A stretch of 64,000 nt of DNA from Chryseobacterium shigense (GTDB lineage Bacteria > Bacteroidota > Bacteroidia > Flavobacteriales > Weeksellaceae). Positions 18,904 through 27,525 of this stretch are shown piece after piece (the first letter of the stretch is position 1; every line of letters begins with the position of its first letter). Location: positions 310,001 to 374,000 of the forward strand of contig NZ_FTNY01000003.1 in NCBI RefSeq assembly GCF_900156575.1. The letters are read 5' to 3'. The notes under the pieces were generated by a model. It was not told where the DNA came from. It saw only the letters and a list, made by a program, of their open reading frames with translations, and did not search any database. The translations under genes and the position numbers were made by a program.

Positions 18904-19983
18904 ATGAAAAATATAATCATTACCGGAGGGGCAGGATTCATTGGATCTCATGTCGTTAGAGAATTTGTAAAAAATAACCCCGAGACTACCATCATCAATC
19001 TTGATTCTCTTACTTATGCCGGGAACCTTGAAAACCTTAAGGACATTGAAAATGAGCCCAATTATGTTTTCGAAAAAGCAGATATTACAAAACCTGAAGA
19101 ATTAAGAAAAGTATTCGAAAAATATAATCCTGACGCGGTAGTCCACCTAGCAGCAGAAAGCCATGTAGATAGAAGTATTACAGATCCTATGGCATTCATT
19201 AATACCAATGTAAACGGAACCGCCAATCTTCTTAATTTATGTAAAGAATTCTGGACACTCAATCAGGATCATACCCACGGAAGGTTTCCTGACGAAAAGA
19301 GAAATAATTTATTCTATCATGTTTCTACTGACGAGGTTTACGGAAGCTTGGGTGAAACCGGATTCTTTTTGGAAACAACCGCATACGACCCACAATCTCC
19401 ATATTCAGCTTCAAAGGCAGCTTCTGACCATTTGGTAAGAGCATATGGAAATACCTATGGAATGCCATTTATTGTCTCTAACTGCTCCAATAACTATGGC
19501 CCCAATCACTTTCCTGAAAAACTGATCCCACTTTGTATTTCAAATATCATCAACGAAAAGCCCCTGCCTATCTATGGTGACGGAAAATACACAAGAGACT
19601 GGCTATATGTCATAGATCACGCAAGAGCAATCCATCAGATATTTAATGAAGCAAAAACAGGAGAAACCTACAATATCGGAGGTTTCAACGAATGGCAGAA
19701 TATTGACCTTGTGAAAGAATTGATTAAGCAAATGGATGCAAAACTGGGGAAACCTGAGGGGTATTCTGAAAAACTGATCACCTTCGTAAAGGACAGACCC
19801 GGACATGATAAACGTTATGCTATAGATGCAGACAAGCTCAATAAGAATTTAGGATGGAAACCATCGGTGACTTTTGAAGAAGGCCTAGGAGAAACTATTG
19901 ACTGGTATCTTGAAAACAAAGAATGGCTAGAGAATGTAACTAGCGGTGACTACCAGAAATACTACGAAAATCAATATAATTAA
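18904..19983 (+). CDS. rfbB: dTDP-glucose 4,6-dehydratase
   Basis: Cytoplasmic SDR enzyme that makes dTDP-4-keto-6-deoxyglucose, the branch point for dTDP-rhamnose and amino-dideoxyhexoses. The 359-residue protein shows TGGAGFIGSHVVREF at the NAD site, HLAAESHVDRSI, STDEVYGSLG, the catalytic YSASKAASDH and NYGPNHFPEKLIPL. Its partner rfbA lies just downstream, separated by one small gene. No rfbC or rfbD is present, so the intermediate is probably diverted to amino sugars by the fdt-like and wecE-like genes. Confidence 0.97.
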   Translation: MKNIIITGGAGFIGSHVVREFVKNNPETTIINLDSLTYAGNLENLKDIENEPNYVFEKADITKPEELRKVFEKYNPDAVVHLAAESHVDRSITDPMAFINTNVNGTANLLNLCKEFWTLNQDHTHGRFPDEKRNNLFYHVSTDEVYGSLGETGFFLETTAYDPQSPYSASKAASDHLVRAYGNTYGMPFIVSNCSNNYGPNHFPEKLIPLCISNIINEKPLPIYGDGKYTRDWLYVIDHARAIHQIFNEAKTGETYNIGGFNEWQNIDLVKELIKQMDAKLGKPEGYSEKLITFVKDRPGHDKRYAIDADKLNKNLGWKPSVTFEEGLGETIDWYLENKEWLENVTSGDYQKYYENQYN

Positions 19984-19990
19984 CGGAATC

Positions 19991-20443
19991 ATGAAGCGTT
20001 TTCTTCTATTGCTTTCTATACTATTTTCTACTCTGGCAGTCGCTCAGGTAGCTCCACCACCTCCGGCTGCAGCTAATTTAGCTCAAAAAAGCCTTATCGA
20101 CCAGTTTATAGAAGTTTCCAGGTATGAAGAAGCGCTTATGAATTATGCCAAAGGATATATTGAACTTAAAATGTTTGACTATAATGTAGATCCTCCCAAG
20201 GAATTGCTGACCAAAGAACAGGCCCGTTCTATTATAAGAAACTTTGATTTTGAAGGGTTTAAAAGTTCTTTATACAGTTCTTTTTCATTCATTTCAGAAG
20301 AACATTTGAAGGAACTGATTAATTTTCATAAGAATATAGGAGGCCAACTATCGCCAAATAATTCTACTCTTTTAATGAATCCCACTATTGATCTAAATAT
20401 CAAAAATCAGATCGATTACGCTATAGAAAACATAAAAAAATAA
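19991..20443 (+). CDS. Exported protein of unknown function between rfbB and rfbA
   Basis: I do not recognise this 150-residue protein with confidence. Residues 1-19 (MKRFLLLLSILFSTLAVAQ) are a clear Sec signal peptide, followed by a short proline/alanine stretch and a mostly helical acidic-basic domain (YEEALMNYAKGYIELKM). It loosely resembles small exported DUF2059-type proteins, which is weak. I chose the ATG at 19991 over the in-frame start at 19946 because it gives a normal signal peptide. It sits 7 bases after rfbB and 3 bases before rfbA, an odd place for an exported protein. Confidence 0.75.
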   Translation: MKRFLLLLSILFSTLAVAQVAPPPPAAANLAQKSLIDQFIEVSRYEEALMNYAKGYIELKMFDYNVDPPKELLTKEQARSIIRNFDFEGFKSSLYSSFSFISEEHLKELINFHKNIGGQLSPNNSTLLMNPTIDLNIKNQIDYAIENIKK

Positions 20444-20446
20444 ACG

Positions 20447-21310
20447 ATGAAAGGAATCATATTAGCCGGTGGATCCGGAACGAGACTTTATCCTCTTACA
20501 ATCGCAGTAAGCAAGCAGCTCATGCCTGTTTATGACAAACCTATGATCTATTATCCCCTATCAACGCTATTGCTGGCAGGGATCAAAGATATTCTGATCA
20601 TCACAACACCTCACGACCAACCAGGGTTTATTAAGCTTTTAGGTGACGGATCTCAGATTGGATGCAACATAGAGTATGTTGTACAGCCAAATCCAGACGG
20701 GCTTGCTCAGGCTTTCATTTTAGGAGAGTCATTCATCGGCAATGATCCTGTTGCCCTGGTTTTAGGAGATAATATATTCTACGGTTCTGAAATGGGTACC
20801 TTACTGAAAAACAAAACCAATCCTGACGGTGGTGTAGTTTTTGCCTACCACGTTTCTGATCCGGAAAGATATGGTGTTGTAGAATTTGATCATGACTTTA
20901 AAGCTATTTCTATTGAAGAGAAACCTTTACAGCCAAAATCGAACTATGCCGTTCCAGGTCTTTATTTTTATGACAATGAGGTCGTGGAGATCGCAAAAAA
21001 CATTCAACCTTCTGTACGAGGAGAGCTTGAAATCACGGATGTTAATAATGTGTATTTAAGCAAAGGAAAGCTTGAAGTAGGTGTCCTGGACAGAGGCACA
21101 GCTTGGCTTGACACGGGAACTTTTGACTCTCTGAATGATGCTTCTGAATTTGTAAGCGTTATTGAAAAAAGACAGGGTTTCAAGATCGGGTGTATAGAAG
21201 AAATCGCCTTCAGAAACAAATTTATCAACGAAGAAAAACTGCTTGAAACTGCTGAAAAATATGGAAAAAGTGGTTATGGTGAATACCTTAAGCAGCTCGT
21301 TAGTAAATAA
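20447..21310 (+). CDS. rfbA: Glucose-1-phosphate thymidylyltransferase
   Basis: Makes dTDP-glucose from dTTP and glucose-1-phosphate, the entry step to dTDP-sugars. The 287-residue protein begins with the nucleotide-binding motif [13 protein letters not shown], then [47 protein letters not shown] and [10 protein letters not shown], all diagnostic for RmlA. It is followed by a terminator-like hairpin (21334-21362), so it may end the first transcription unit of the locus. Confidence 0.97.
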   Translation: MKGIILAGGSGTRLYPLTIAVSKQLMPVYDKPMIYYPLSTLLLAGIKDILIITTPHDQPGFIKLLGDGSQIGCNIEYVVQPNPDGLAQAFILGESFIGNDPVALVLGDNIFYGSEMGTLLKNKTNPDGGVVFAYHVSDPERYGVVEFDHDFKAISIEEKPLQPKSNYAVPGLYFYDNEVVEIAKNIQPSVRGELEITDVNNVYLSKGKLEVGVLDRGTAWLDTGTFDSLNDASEFVSVIEKRQGFKIGCIEEIAFRNKFINEEKLLETAEKYGKSGYGEYLKQLVSK

Positions 21311-21333
21311 CAATATATTATTATAATTTCAAC

Positions 21334-21362
21334 AACTATTGGCTTTATGGCCAATAGTTTTT
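21334..21362 (+). terminator. Intrinsic terminator after rfbA (copy 1 of a duplicated hairpin)
   Basis: AACTATTGGC, a TTTATG loop and GCCAATAGTT form a perfect 10-base stem followed by a T-run, 24 bases after the rfbA stop. Stem, loop and T-run are repeated with one substitution at 23927-23955. Confidence 0.85.
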
Positions 21363-21474
21363 TAATGCAACCACTTCTAGTCCTCTATTTTAATCTGAAG
21401 TACATAATTTACCGTTGGCTTTTATATAAAGTTATATAATAATAACAAGCTTCTTTCAATAGTAATTTTATAAT

Positions 21475-21482
21475 TAACTTTG
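21475..21482 (+). promoter_or_regulatory. -7 promoter element for the fdt-like cassette
   Basis: TAACTTTG matches TAnnTTTG, 29 bases upstream of the ATG at 21511 and downstream of a terminator, where a new promoter is expected. No clear -33 TTG was found. Confidence 0.5.
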
Positions 21483-21510
21483 AAGACTTTAAAGAACTTT
21501 AGAAACATTA

Positions 21511-21924
21511 ATGGAATACAACACACCACAAATCGTTACATTTGATAAGATAGGATCATCGCAGCTAGGCTATATTACGATAGCCGAGACTCAAAAGAAT
21601 GTTCCTTTTGAGATACAGCGAGTCTACTGGACTTACTATACGCCTCATGATGTAACGAGAGGCGGCCACGCGCATAAAGAACTGCAACAGATGATATTTG
21701 CTGTTTCAGGAACCATTATCTTTAATACGGAAGACGAAAATGGCAAAAAGGAAACTTTTACGTTAGATCATCCCACAAAAGGCTTATATATTCCAAAACT
21801 CGTATGGCGAGACATTCAATTTTCACACAACGCGGTGTTGCTATGTCTGGCCTCAGAAATATATAATGAGGAAGACTATTTCAGAGACTATGAAGAATTT
21901 AAAAAAACCACAGACAAAAAATAA
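21511..21924 (+). CDS. fdtA: dTDP-4-keto-6-deoxyhexose 3,4-ketoisomerase (FdtA/QdtA-like)
   Basis: Small cupin that moves the keto group of dTDP-4-keto-6-deoxyglucose from C4 to C3. The 137-residue protein carries the family signature RGGHAHKELQQ (about 51-61) with the two active-site histidines, and cupin strands such as GTIIFNTED and KLVWRDIQF. The following acetyltransferase and aminotransferase complete a route to a dTDP-3-acetamido-3,6-dideoxyhexose. FdtA (galacto product) and QdtA (gluco product) cannot be told apart by eye, so Fuc3NAc versus Qui3NAc is open. Confidence 0.87.
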   Translation: MEYNTPQIVTFDKIGSSQLGYITIAETQKNVPFEIQRVYWTYYTPHDVTRGGHAHKELQQMIFAVSGTIIFNTEDENGKKETFTLDHPTKGLYIPKLVWRDIQFSHNAVLLCLASEIYNEEDYFRDYEEFKKTTDKK

Positions 21925-21956
21925 AGAAGTCAGAAATCATAATAACCAAAAGATAT

Positions 21957-22736
21957 ATGAAATTCAATAATAGGAATGTATATATTAGTGAAAAAGCCAC
22001 AATAGGCAAAAATGTCAGAATAGGCGACAACACTGTTATATATGATAATGTGATCATCGGTGATAATTCTATCATCTGTAACGACTGCGTGATAGGAGAA
22101 CCCGTAAATGATTATTATTTTACCAGCAGTTACGAAAATCCTGAGACGGTTTTAAAAGAAGGCGCTTTTATCAGAAGCCACAGTATTATTTATGCAGGCT
22201 CTGTTTTTGGAGAAAATTTTTCTACGGGACATCGTGTAACCATAAGAGAGCATTCAAAATTTGGAAACAACTGCAGAATTGGAACTGTTTCCGATATTCA
22301 GGGATATGTAGAATTTGGAAACAATTGCTGGTTGCACAGCAATGTGCACATAGGACAACAGTCTAAAATAGGAAATTTTGTTTTCATTTATCCTTACGCT
22401 GTTTTCACAAATGACCCTACCCCGCCTTCAGATACCTGTGTAGGTCCTACTGTAGGAGATTTTTCGCAAATTGCGGTAGGTACCGTTCTTCTGCCAGCTG
22501 CAGAAATCGGAAAGCATTGTCTGGTCGGTGCTCAGTCTCTTGTAGGCGGTAAATATGATGATTATTCTTTAATTATTGGAAATCCTGCAAAAAAAATCAA
22601 GGATGTAAGAGAACTTAAATCAAGAAATGCAGAGAAGTCTCACTATCCATGGCCTTATAGCTTTTCAAGAAATATGCCTTGGGAAAAGGAAGGTTTTGAA
22701 AATTGGAAATTAAAAAACGGTTACGAAAATGATTAA
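21957..22736 (+). CDS. Hexapeptide N-acetyltransferase (FdtC/QdtC-like)
   Basis: Left-handed-beta-helix acetyltransferase predicted to acetylate the 3-amino group of the dTDP-sugar made by its neighbours. The 259-residue protein has many [IV]G.. hexapeptide turns ([18 protein letters not shown]) and a probable catalytic His in [15 protein letters not shown]. The C-terminal tail ([20 protein letters not shown]) resembles that of FdtC/QdtC proteins. It overlaps the aminotransferase by 8 bases, showing coupled expression. Its place between the ketoisomerase and aminotransferase decides the call. Confidence 0.82.
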   Translation: MKFNNRNVYISEKATIGKNVRIGDNTVIYDNVIIGDNSIICNDCVIGEPVNDYYFTSSYENPETVLKEGAFIRSHSIIYAGSVFGENFSTGHRVTIREHSKFGNNCRIGTVSDIQGYVEFGNNCWLHSNVHIGQQSKIGNFVFIYPYAVFTNDPTPPSDTCVGPTVGDFSQIAVGTVLLPAAEIGKHCLVGAQSLVGGKYDDYSLIIGNPAKKIKDVRELKSRNAEKSHYPWPYSFSRNMPWEKEGFENWKLKNGYEND

Positions 22737-23829
22737 CTTTTTAGATCTAAAAAAAATAAATCTTAAACATCAGGAAGAAATTGAAGACAAACTTTTAAGT
22801 GTTTTCAGAAGTGGCTGGTATCTTTTGGGTGATGAACTTAAAAACTTTGAAACCAATCTGGCCTCATATATCGGTTCGGAATATGCCTTAGGGGTAGCCA
22901 ACGGTCTGGATGCTTTACGTCTTATTTTCCGCGCTTATATTGAATTAGGGATCATGAAAGCCGGAGATGAAGTTCTTGTTCCGGCCAATACATATATTGC
23001 TTCAGTTCTGGCTTTATCTGATAATGGGCTGATTCCTGTATTTGTAGAGCCTGATGTCAATACTTACAATATCGACATTACAAAAATTGAAGAAAAAATA
23101 ACTTCAAAAACAAAAGCAATCCTCATCGTCCACCTTCAGGGAAGAATCGTTTTTTCTGAAGAGCTTAAAGATCTTGCGCAAAAGCATCAACTAAAACTTG
23201 TAGAAGATAACGCACAGGCTATCGGAGCAGAATGGAAGGGTATAAAATCAGGAAATCTAGGTGATGCTGCGGGATTCAGTTTTTATCCCGGTAAAAACCT
23301 TGGTGCTTTAGGCGATGCAGGAGCGGTCACGACCAATGATAAAAAACTATTTGAAACCATCCGTGCAATAGCCAATTACGGATCAAATCAGAAATATGTC
23401 AACATTTATAAAGGGTTAAATTCCAGGCTGGATGAAATTCAGGCCGCTGTCTTAGATGTAAAACTAAAATACATTGGACACGAAAACGGAACCAGAAGAG
23501 AAATTGCTAAAAGATTTATCTCAGAAATCAATAATCCCAAGATCATTCTCCCTGAAAACCCAGCGGATGAAAACGAACATGTATGGCACGTTTTTGTAAT
23601 AAGAACTGAAAAAAGGGATGAACTGCAGTCTTATTTAACGGAAAAAGGAATCCATACCATTATCCATTATCCAATCCCGCCACATAAGCAGGAAGCCTAT
23701 AAGGAATATAGCCACCTTTCCTTCCCTATTACTGAAAAAATGCATGATGAAGTACTGAGCCTTCCTATTTCATCGGTTTTAGAAGAAGAAGAAATCCAGA
23801 CTATTATTAAAGCGGTCAATGGTTATTAG
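22729..23829 (+). CDS. fdtB: PLP-dependent sugar 3-aminotransferase (FdtB/QdtB-like, DegT family)
   Basis: DegT/DnrJ/EryC1 aminotransferase that would install the 3-amino group on dTDP-3-keto-6-deoxyhexose. The 366-residue protein has [24 protein letters not shown] and the PLP-binding lysine in [13 protein letters not shown] (about residue 186). [17 protein letters not shown] and [14 protein letters not shown] are typical of the FdtB/QdtB branch, but the assignment rests mainly on the adjacent fdtA- and fdtC-like genes. The second copy of the duplicated hairpin lies about 100 bases downstream. Confidence 0.87.
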   Translation: MINFLDLKKINLKHQEEIEDKLLSVFRSGWYLLGDELKNFETNLASYIGSEYALGVANGLDALRLIFRAYIELGIMKAGDEVLVPANTYIASVLALSDNGLIPVFVEPDVNTYNIDITKIEEKITSKTKAILIVHLQGRIVFSEELKDLAQKHQLKLVEDNAQAIGAEWKGIKSGNLGDAAGFSFYPGKNLGALGDAGAVTTNDKKLFETIRAIANYGSNQKYVNIYKGLNSRLDEIQAAVLDVKLKYIGHENGTRREIAKRFISEINNPKIILPENPADENEHVWHVFVIRTEKRDELQSYLTEKGIHTIIHYPIPPHKQEAYKEYSHLSFPITEKMHDEVLSLPISSVLEEEEIQTIIKAVNGY

Positions 23830-23926
23830 TTCAGATAAGGTGTACTTAAACTCCCATTTCAGTTATAAAAAAACAGCCATGTAAAAAATGGACTGTAAAT
23901 AAATATATAATATTGTAAATTTTAAA

Positions 23927-23955
23927 AACTATTGGCTTTATGGTCAATAGTTTTT
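23927..23955 (+). terminator. Intrinsic terminator after the fdt-like cassette (copy 2 of the duplicated hairpin)
   Basis: Same sequence as 21334-21362 apart from one C-to-T change, which turns one stem pair into G-T. A T-run follows. It is about 100 bases after the fdtB stop and upstream of the wzm promoter. Confidence 0.85.
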
Positions 23956-24030
23956 GCCTATAATAACAAATATTATTATATTAGTCAATGTTTTTCACTT
24001 TATATGAATTATTATTCACTATTAAGGAAG

Positions 24031-24060
24031 GTTGAATAAAAATTAAATATTTTAAATTTG
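24031..24060 (+). promoter_or_regulatory. Promoter of the wzm-wzt unit
   Basis: GTTG (24031-24034), an 18-base spacer and TAAATTTG (24053-24060) match the Bacteroidota promoter pattern. The last three bases are also a possible TTG start of the wzm frame. Because transcription should begin about 7 bases downstream, this argues that wzm begins at the ATG at 24076. Confidence 0.65.
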
Positions 24061-24075
24061 CATAAACTTACACAA

Positions 24076-24924
24076 ATGAATGAACCACAACAAAAGTGGA
24101 CAGAAACGATTGAAGAGAGCCATTCTCTGTTTGATCTGAAACTTAAAGAGGTTTGGAAATATAAGGACCTTATTTATATGTTTGTAAAACGAGACTTTGT
24201 TTCAAGTTTCAAACAGACAATTCTGGGACCTATATGGTTTTTTATCAATCCCATATTTACAACAATCGTTTACCTGGTGGTATTCGGCAGGATTGCCAAA
24301 CTTCCTACAGACGGGGCGCCTCCCATTTTATTTTATCTTGCCGGCGTCACTCTATGGAATTATTTTTCAACATCGCTTCTTGCCACATCTTCTACCTTTT
24401 CAGGAAACGCCGCGATCTTTGGAAAAGTCTATTTCCCACGACTTGTAACTCCTTTGTCTATCGTACTGTCCAATCTTATGCGATTTGGAGTACAATTCCT
24501 CCTATTTCTGGTGTGCTGGGTATATTATTTCAGTAAAGGAGCCGTACACCCTAATATCTGGATCTTGGCAACTCCTTTTCTCATCATCCTTATGGCTTTT
24601 TTCGCCTTGGGAGTCGGAATGATTTTTTCTTCACTTACTACAAAATATAAAGACCTAAGTATGCTATTAGGGTTCGGAGTCAGTCTGTATATGTATTCGA
24701 CTCCCGTAATCTATCCTGTATCAGCACTAAAGGGAATTTTTAAAAGTTTGGCTTATTATAATCCCCTGACAGGTATTTTTGAATGTTTTAAATACGCATG
24801 GCTTGGTGTTGGAGATTTTTCACCGGTAATGCTAGGGATTAGCTCAGTACTCATTATGATTCTTCTGATGATCGGAATCGTGGTTTTCAATAAGGTTGAA
24901 AAAACCTTTATGGACACTGTATAA
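24076..24924 (+). CDS. wzm: Polysaccharide ABC transporter permease (Wzm)
   Basis: Inner-membrane permease of an ABC exporter for completed polysaccharide. The protein is 282 residues from the ATG at 24076 (288 from a TTG that overlaps the -7 box). After a soluble N-terminus with the family's KRDFVSSFKQTILGPIWFFINP, there are about six hydrophobic segments, for example IFTTIVYLVVFG, FGVQFLLFLVCWVYYF, FLIILMAFFALGVGMIF and VLIMILLMIGIVVF. The ATPase gene follows 40 bases downstream. The pair implies that the glycan is assembled in the cytoplasm on a lipid carrier and exported as a whole chain. Confidence 0.95.
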   Translation: MNEPQQKWTETIEESHSLFDLKLKEVWKYKDLIYMFVKRDFVSSFKQTILGPIWFFINPIFTTIVYLVVFGRIAKLPTDGAPPILFYLAGVTLWNYFSTSLLATSSTFSGNAAIFGKVYFPRLVTPLSIVLSNLMRFGVQFLLFLVCWVYYFSKGAVHPNIWILATPFLIILMAFFALGVGMIFSSLTTKYKDLSMLLGFGVSLYMYSTPVIYPVSALKGIFKSLAYYNPLTGIFECFKYAWLGVGDFSPVMLGISSVLIMILLMIGIVVFNKVEKTFMDTV

Positions 24925-24964
24925 CATTTGCAATCTTTATTAATTTTAAATTCCAATTAAAAAT

Positions 24965-26200
24965 ATGCTGGCTATAAAAGCAGACAATATATCAAAACAA
25001 TACCGTCTGGGACAAGTGGGAACAGGTACCCTTTCTCATGACTTGAACAGGTTTTGGCACAAAGTAAGAGGTAAGGAAGACCCGTATTTAAAAATCGGTG
25101 AAACCAATGACAGAACAACGAAAGGAAACTCCGAATACGTGTGGTCCCTTAGTGATATCAATTTCGAAATTGAGCAAGGCAGTGCAGTAGGAATCATTGG
25201 CCGAAATGGAGCCGGAAAATCTACTTTACTTAAAATCTTAAGCAAAATAACAAAACCTACCACAGGAAAAATTTATACCAACGGAAGAATTGCTTCTCTA
25301 CTGGAGGTCGGCACCGGCTTTCATCCTGAGATGACAGGTCGTGAAAATGTTTACCTCAACGGAGCGATTCTCGGAATGACCCGAAAAGAGATTACACGAA
25401 AATTTGATGAGATCGTTGCTTTTTCGGGGGTTGAAAGGTATATAGACACTCCGGTAAAAAGATATTCCTCCGGAATGTATGTTCGTCTCGCATTTGCTGT
25501 CGCTGCGCATCTGGAATCAGAGATCCTGATTGTTGATGAAGTGTTAGCAGTGGGCGATGCCGATTTTCAGAAAAAATGTCTTGGAAAAATGGGCGATGTT
25601 ACCAAAGGAGAAGGACGTACAATCTTATTTGTAAGCCACAATATGGCCGCCGTCAAGCAATTATGCAATACCGGGATTCTCATGAAGCATGGCAATATTG
25701 TAGATCAGGGAGGAGTAAATAAAATAATGGAGAACTACATCATCAATGAGCTATCTCCCAATTCTGAATTCAAATACATTGAAGATTTAAGTAAAAAGGC
25801 TCAAATTCATAATATTAAAATTTCGAATAATAAACATATTGAAACGACAGAGTTCAGCCATATGGATGATATCAATATTACGATAGACTACATCAACAGG
25901 AGTGTTGACAAGGGAGTCCGTATTAATATTGCCATACTGGACAAGTTTGAAAATGTAATCTTTATTACAAGAAAAAGATTTGAAGACCTGCACGAAAACA
26001 GTCTGTCCTTACAGATTGAAGGAAACAGACTGATTCCTAATACCTATATCCTCTCTGTCGCTTTGGACACTCCCGGAGTAGAACTTTATGATTATATAAA
26101 AGGAGGCATACAGATTAATATCATTGAAACAGGACATGAAAACTTTCTTGCAGGAGATACGGATAATGGGATAATTCATCCTCCTGTAATTTGGATGTAA
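24965..26200 (+). CDS. wzt: Polysaccharide ABC transporter ATP-binding protein with C-terminal glycan-recognition domain (Wzt)
   Basis: ATPase of the Wzm/Wzt exporter. Residues 1-245 form the ABC domain with Walker A GRNGAGKST (79-87), signature YSSGMYVRLA (about 167), Walker B ILIVDEVLAVGD and the switch His in FVSHNMAAV. Residues from about 270 to 411 form a beta-rich extension like the Wzt C-terminal domain, which in known systems binds the non-reducing end of the chain so that only finished chains are exported. At 411 residues it is full length. Its presence suggests a terminal cap, for which the methyltransferase at 55651 is a candidate. Confidence 0.95.
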   Translation: MLAIKADNISKQYRLGQVGTGTLSHDLNRFWHKVRGKEDPYLKIGETNDRTTKGNSEYVWSLSDINFEIEQGSAVGIIGRNGAGKSTLLKILSKITKPTTGKIYTNGRIASLLEVGTGFHPEMTGRENVYLNGAILGMTRKEITRKFDEIVAFSGVERYIDTPVKRYSSGMYVRLAFAVAAHLESEILIVDEVLAVGDADFQKKCLGKMGDVTKGEGRTILFVSHNMAAVKQLCNTGILMKHGNIVDQGGVNKIMENYIINELSPNSEFKYIEDLSKKAQIHNIKISNNKHIETTEFSHMDDINITIDYINRSVDKGVRINIAILDKFENVIFITRKRFEDLHENSLSLQIEGNRLIPNTYILSVALDTPGVELYDYIKGGIQINIIETGHENFLAGDTDNGIIHPPVIWM

Positions 26201-26202
26201 TG

Positions 26203-27522
26203 ATGAAAAAAAAAATATTAGTTTTATCGACAGGGGATGTAAATGGCGCATATGAGGCGATGTACAAAGTAGCTCATATTTTAAAGAATATGGGACATGA
26301 AGTAGTGCTATGTGTCAGAAACAAAACAAAAACTGATGATTTTATAAAACCATACATTCATGTACAAAATGTTCCACCTCCTGAAAAGCGTTCTTTTATA
26401 GAGAAAGTTGTTCGAAAAATAAAAGCAAGCCTCACACAGTCAAAACCTCACCTGCCAGCTAAGAAAAAACTGATCACGGATGGTAAATATTCTTTTCTAA
26501 GTAAAGATGAAATTACAGAAAACATTCATGTAGACAGTCTGTTGAAATCAGTAGGATTCATACCTGAATATATTTTTACGGGAATGACTATTGATTTTCT
26601 TAACAGTACAGATCTTTTCAATATTTATACAGCTACACAAGCCAAAATGTATAATATCACCGTGGATATGAACCATTTCACAGGGGGATGTCATTTTTCA
26701 TGGGGCTGTGAAGGCTATGTCAACAATTGTGATCATTGCCCTGCTATTCCCGAAGAATCTCAAAAGTTGGTAGCTAAAGATAATTTACAGCGAAAATATG
26801 ATAATGCCCAAAAGGCTTTTTTTCAGATTATCGCCGGATCCGGTTTAACTTTAGAACAGGCTAAAAAATCAAAAATTTACAGAGATCAGGAAATTATATA
26901 CAATGTCAATAGTTTAATAGATACTACCCTTCTGAATGATAAAAATAAAAATATAGCCAAAGCTGTTTTTTCTTTATCTGAAGACCATTTTTATATCCTT
27001 ACCGGAGCACAGAATATGGAAGACCCAAGAAAAGGCTTCAAATATCTTATTGAAGCATTGGAAGTGCTTGATCGGCAACTTCCTGAGGAGCTGAAAAAAA
27101 GAATATGCATTTTGGTCGTTTCCAATAGTATCAACGAAGAGTTTGACAGGATCCATTTTAAAAAGCAAAAAATAGATTATATAAAAGATTACAGATTGTT
27201 GTCATTACTGTATCAGGCCACAGACGTTTATATCAATACATCTATTGAAGATTCCGGCCCTATGATGGTTTCGGAAGCATTAGCCTGCGGAACACCTGTT
27301 ATAGGTTTTGATACGGGAGTTGTTACCAATATGGTCATCGATGATTACAACGGGTATAAAATACCAATGAAAGACAGCCGAAAACTGGCGGAGGGAATTC
27401 AAAAAATATTTGAACTGAACAAAGACCAGTATGCTGCTTTTTCAAAAAATGCAGTACGGCAGGTGCAGGAGTTTTCTTCCTATGAATATGCTGAAAACAT
27501 TTTTACCAAAATTTTAGAATAG
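26203..27522 (+). CDS. Glycosyltransferase family 4 with a four-cysteine insert
   Basis: GT-B glycosyltransferase of about 440 residues. The C-terminal nucleotide-sugar half has INTSIEDSGPMMVSEALACGTPVIGFDTG, the GT4 ExxE region. The N-terminal half contains GGCHFSWGCEGY followed by CDHC, a four-Cys cluster seen in the colanic-acid WcaC-like branch that may bind metal. The wzt stop codon overlaps a candidate ATG at 26200 (TAATG); a second ATG at 26203 is used here. Directly after it comes an A10 run (26206-26215) in codons 2-5. Donor and acceptor cannot be read from the sequence. Confidence 0.85.
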   Translation: MKKKILVLSTGDVNGAYEAMYKVAHILKNMGHEVVLCVRNKTKTDDFIKPYIHVQNVPPPEKRSFIEKVVRKIKASLTQSKPHLPAKKKLITDGKYSFLSKDEITENIHVDSLLKSVGFIPEYIFTGMTIDFLNSTDLFNIYTATQAKMYNITVDMNHFTGGCHFSWGCEGYVNNCDHCPAIPEESQKLVAKDNLQRKYDNAQKAFFQIIAGSGLTLEQAKKSKIYRDQEIIYNVNSLIDTTLLNDKNKNIAKAVFSLSEDHFYILTGAQNMEDPRKGFKYLIEALEVLDRQLPEELKKRICILVVSNSINEEFDRIHFKKQKIDYIKDYRLLSLLYQATDVYINTSIEDSGPMMVSEALACGTPVIGFDTGVVTNMVIDDYNGYKIPMKDSRKLAEGIQKIFELNKDQYAAFSKNAVRQVQEFSSYEYAENIFTKILE

Positions 27523-27525
27523 AAT

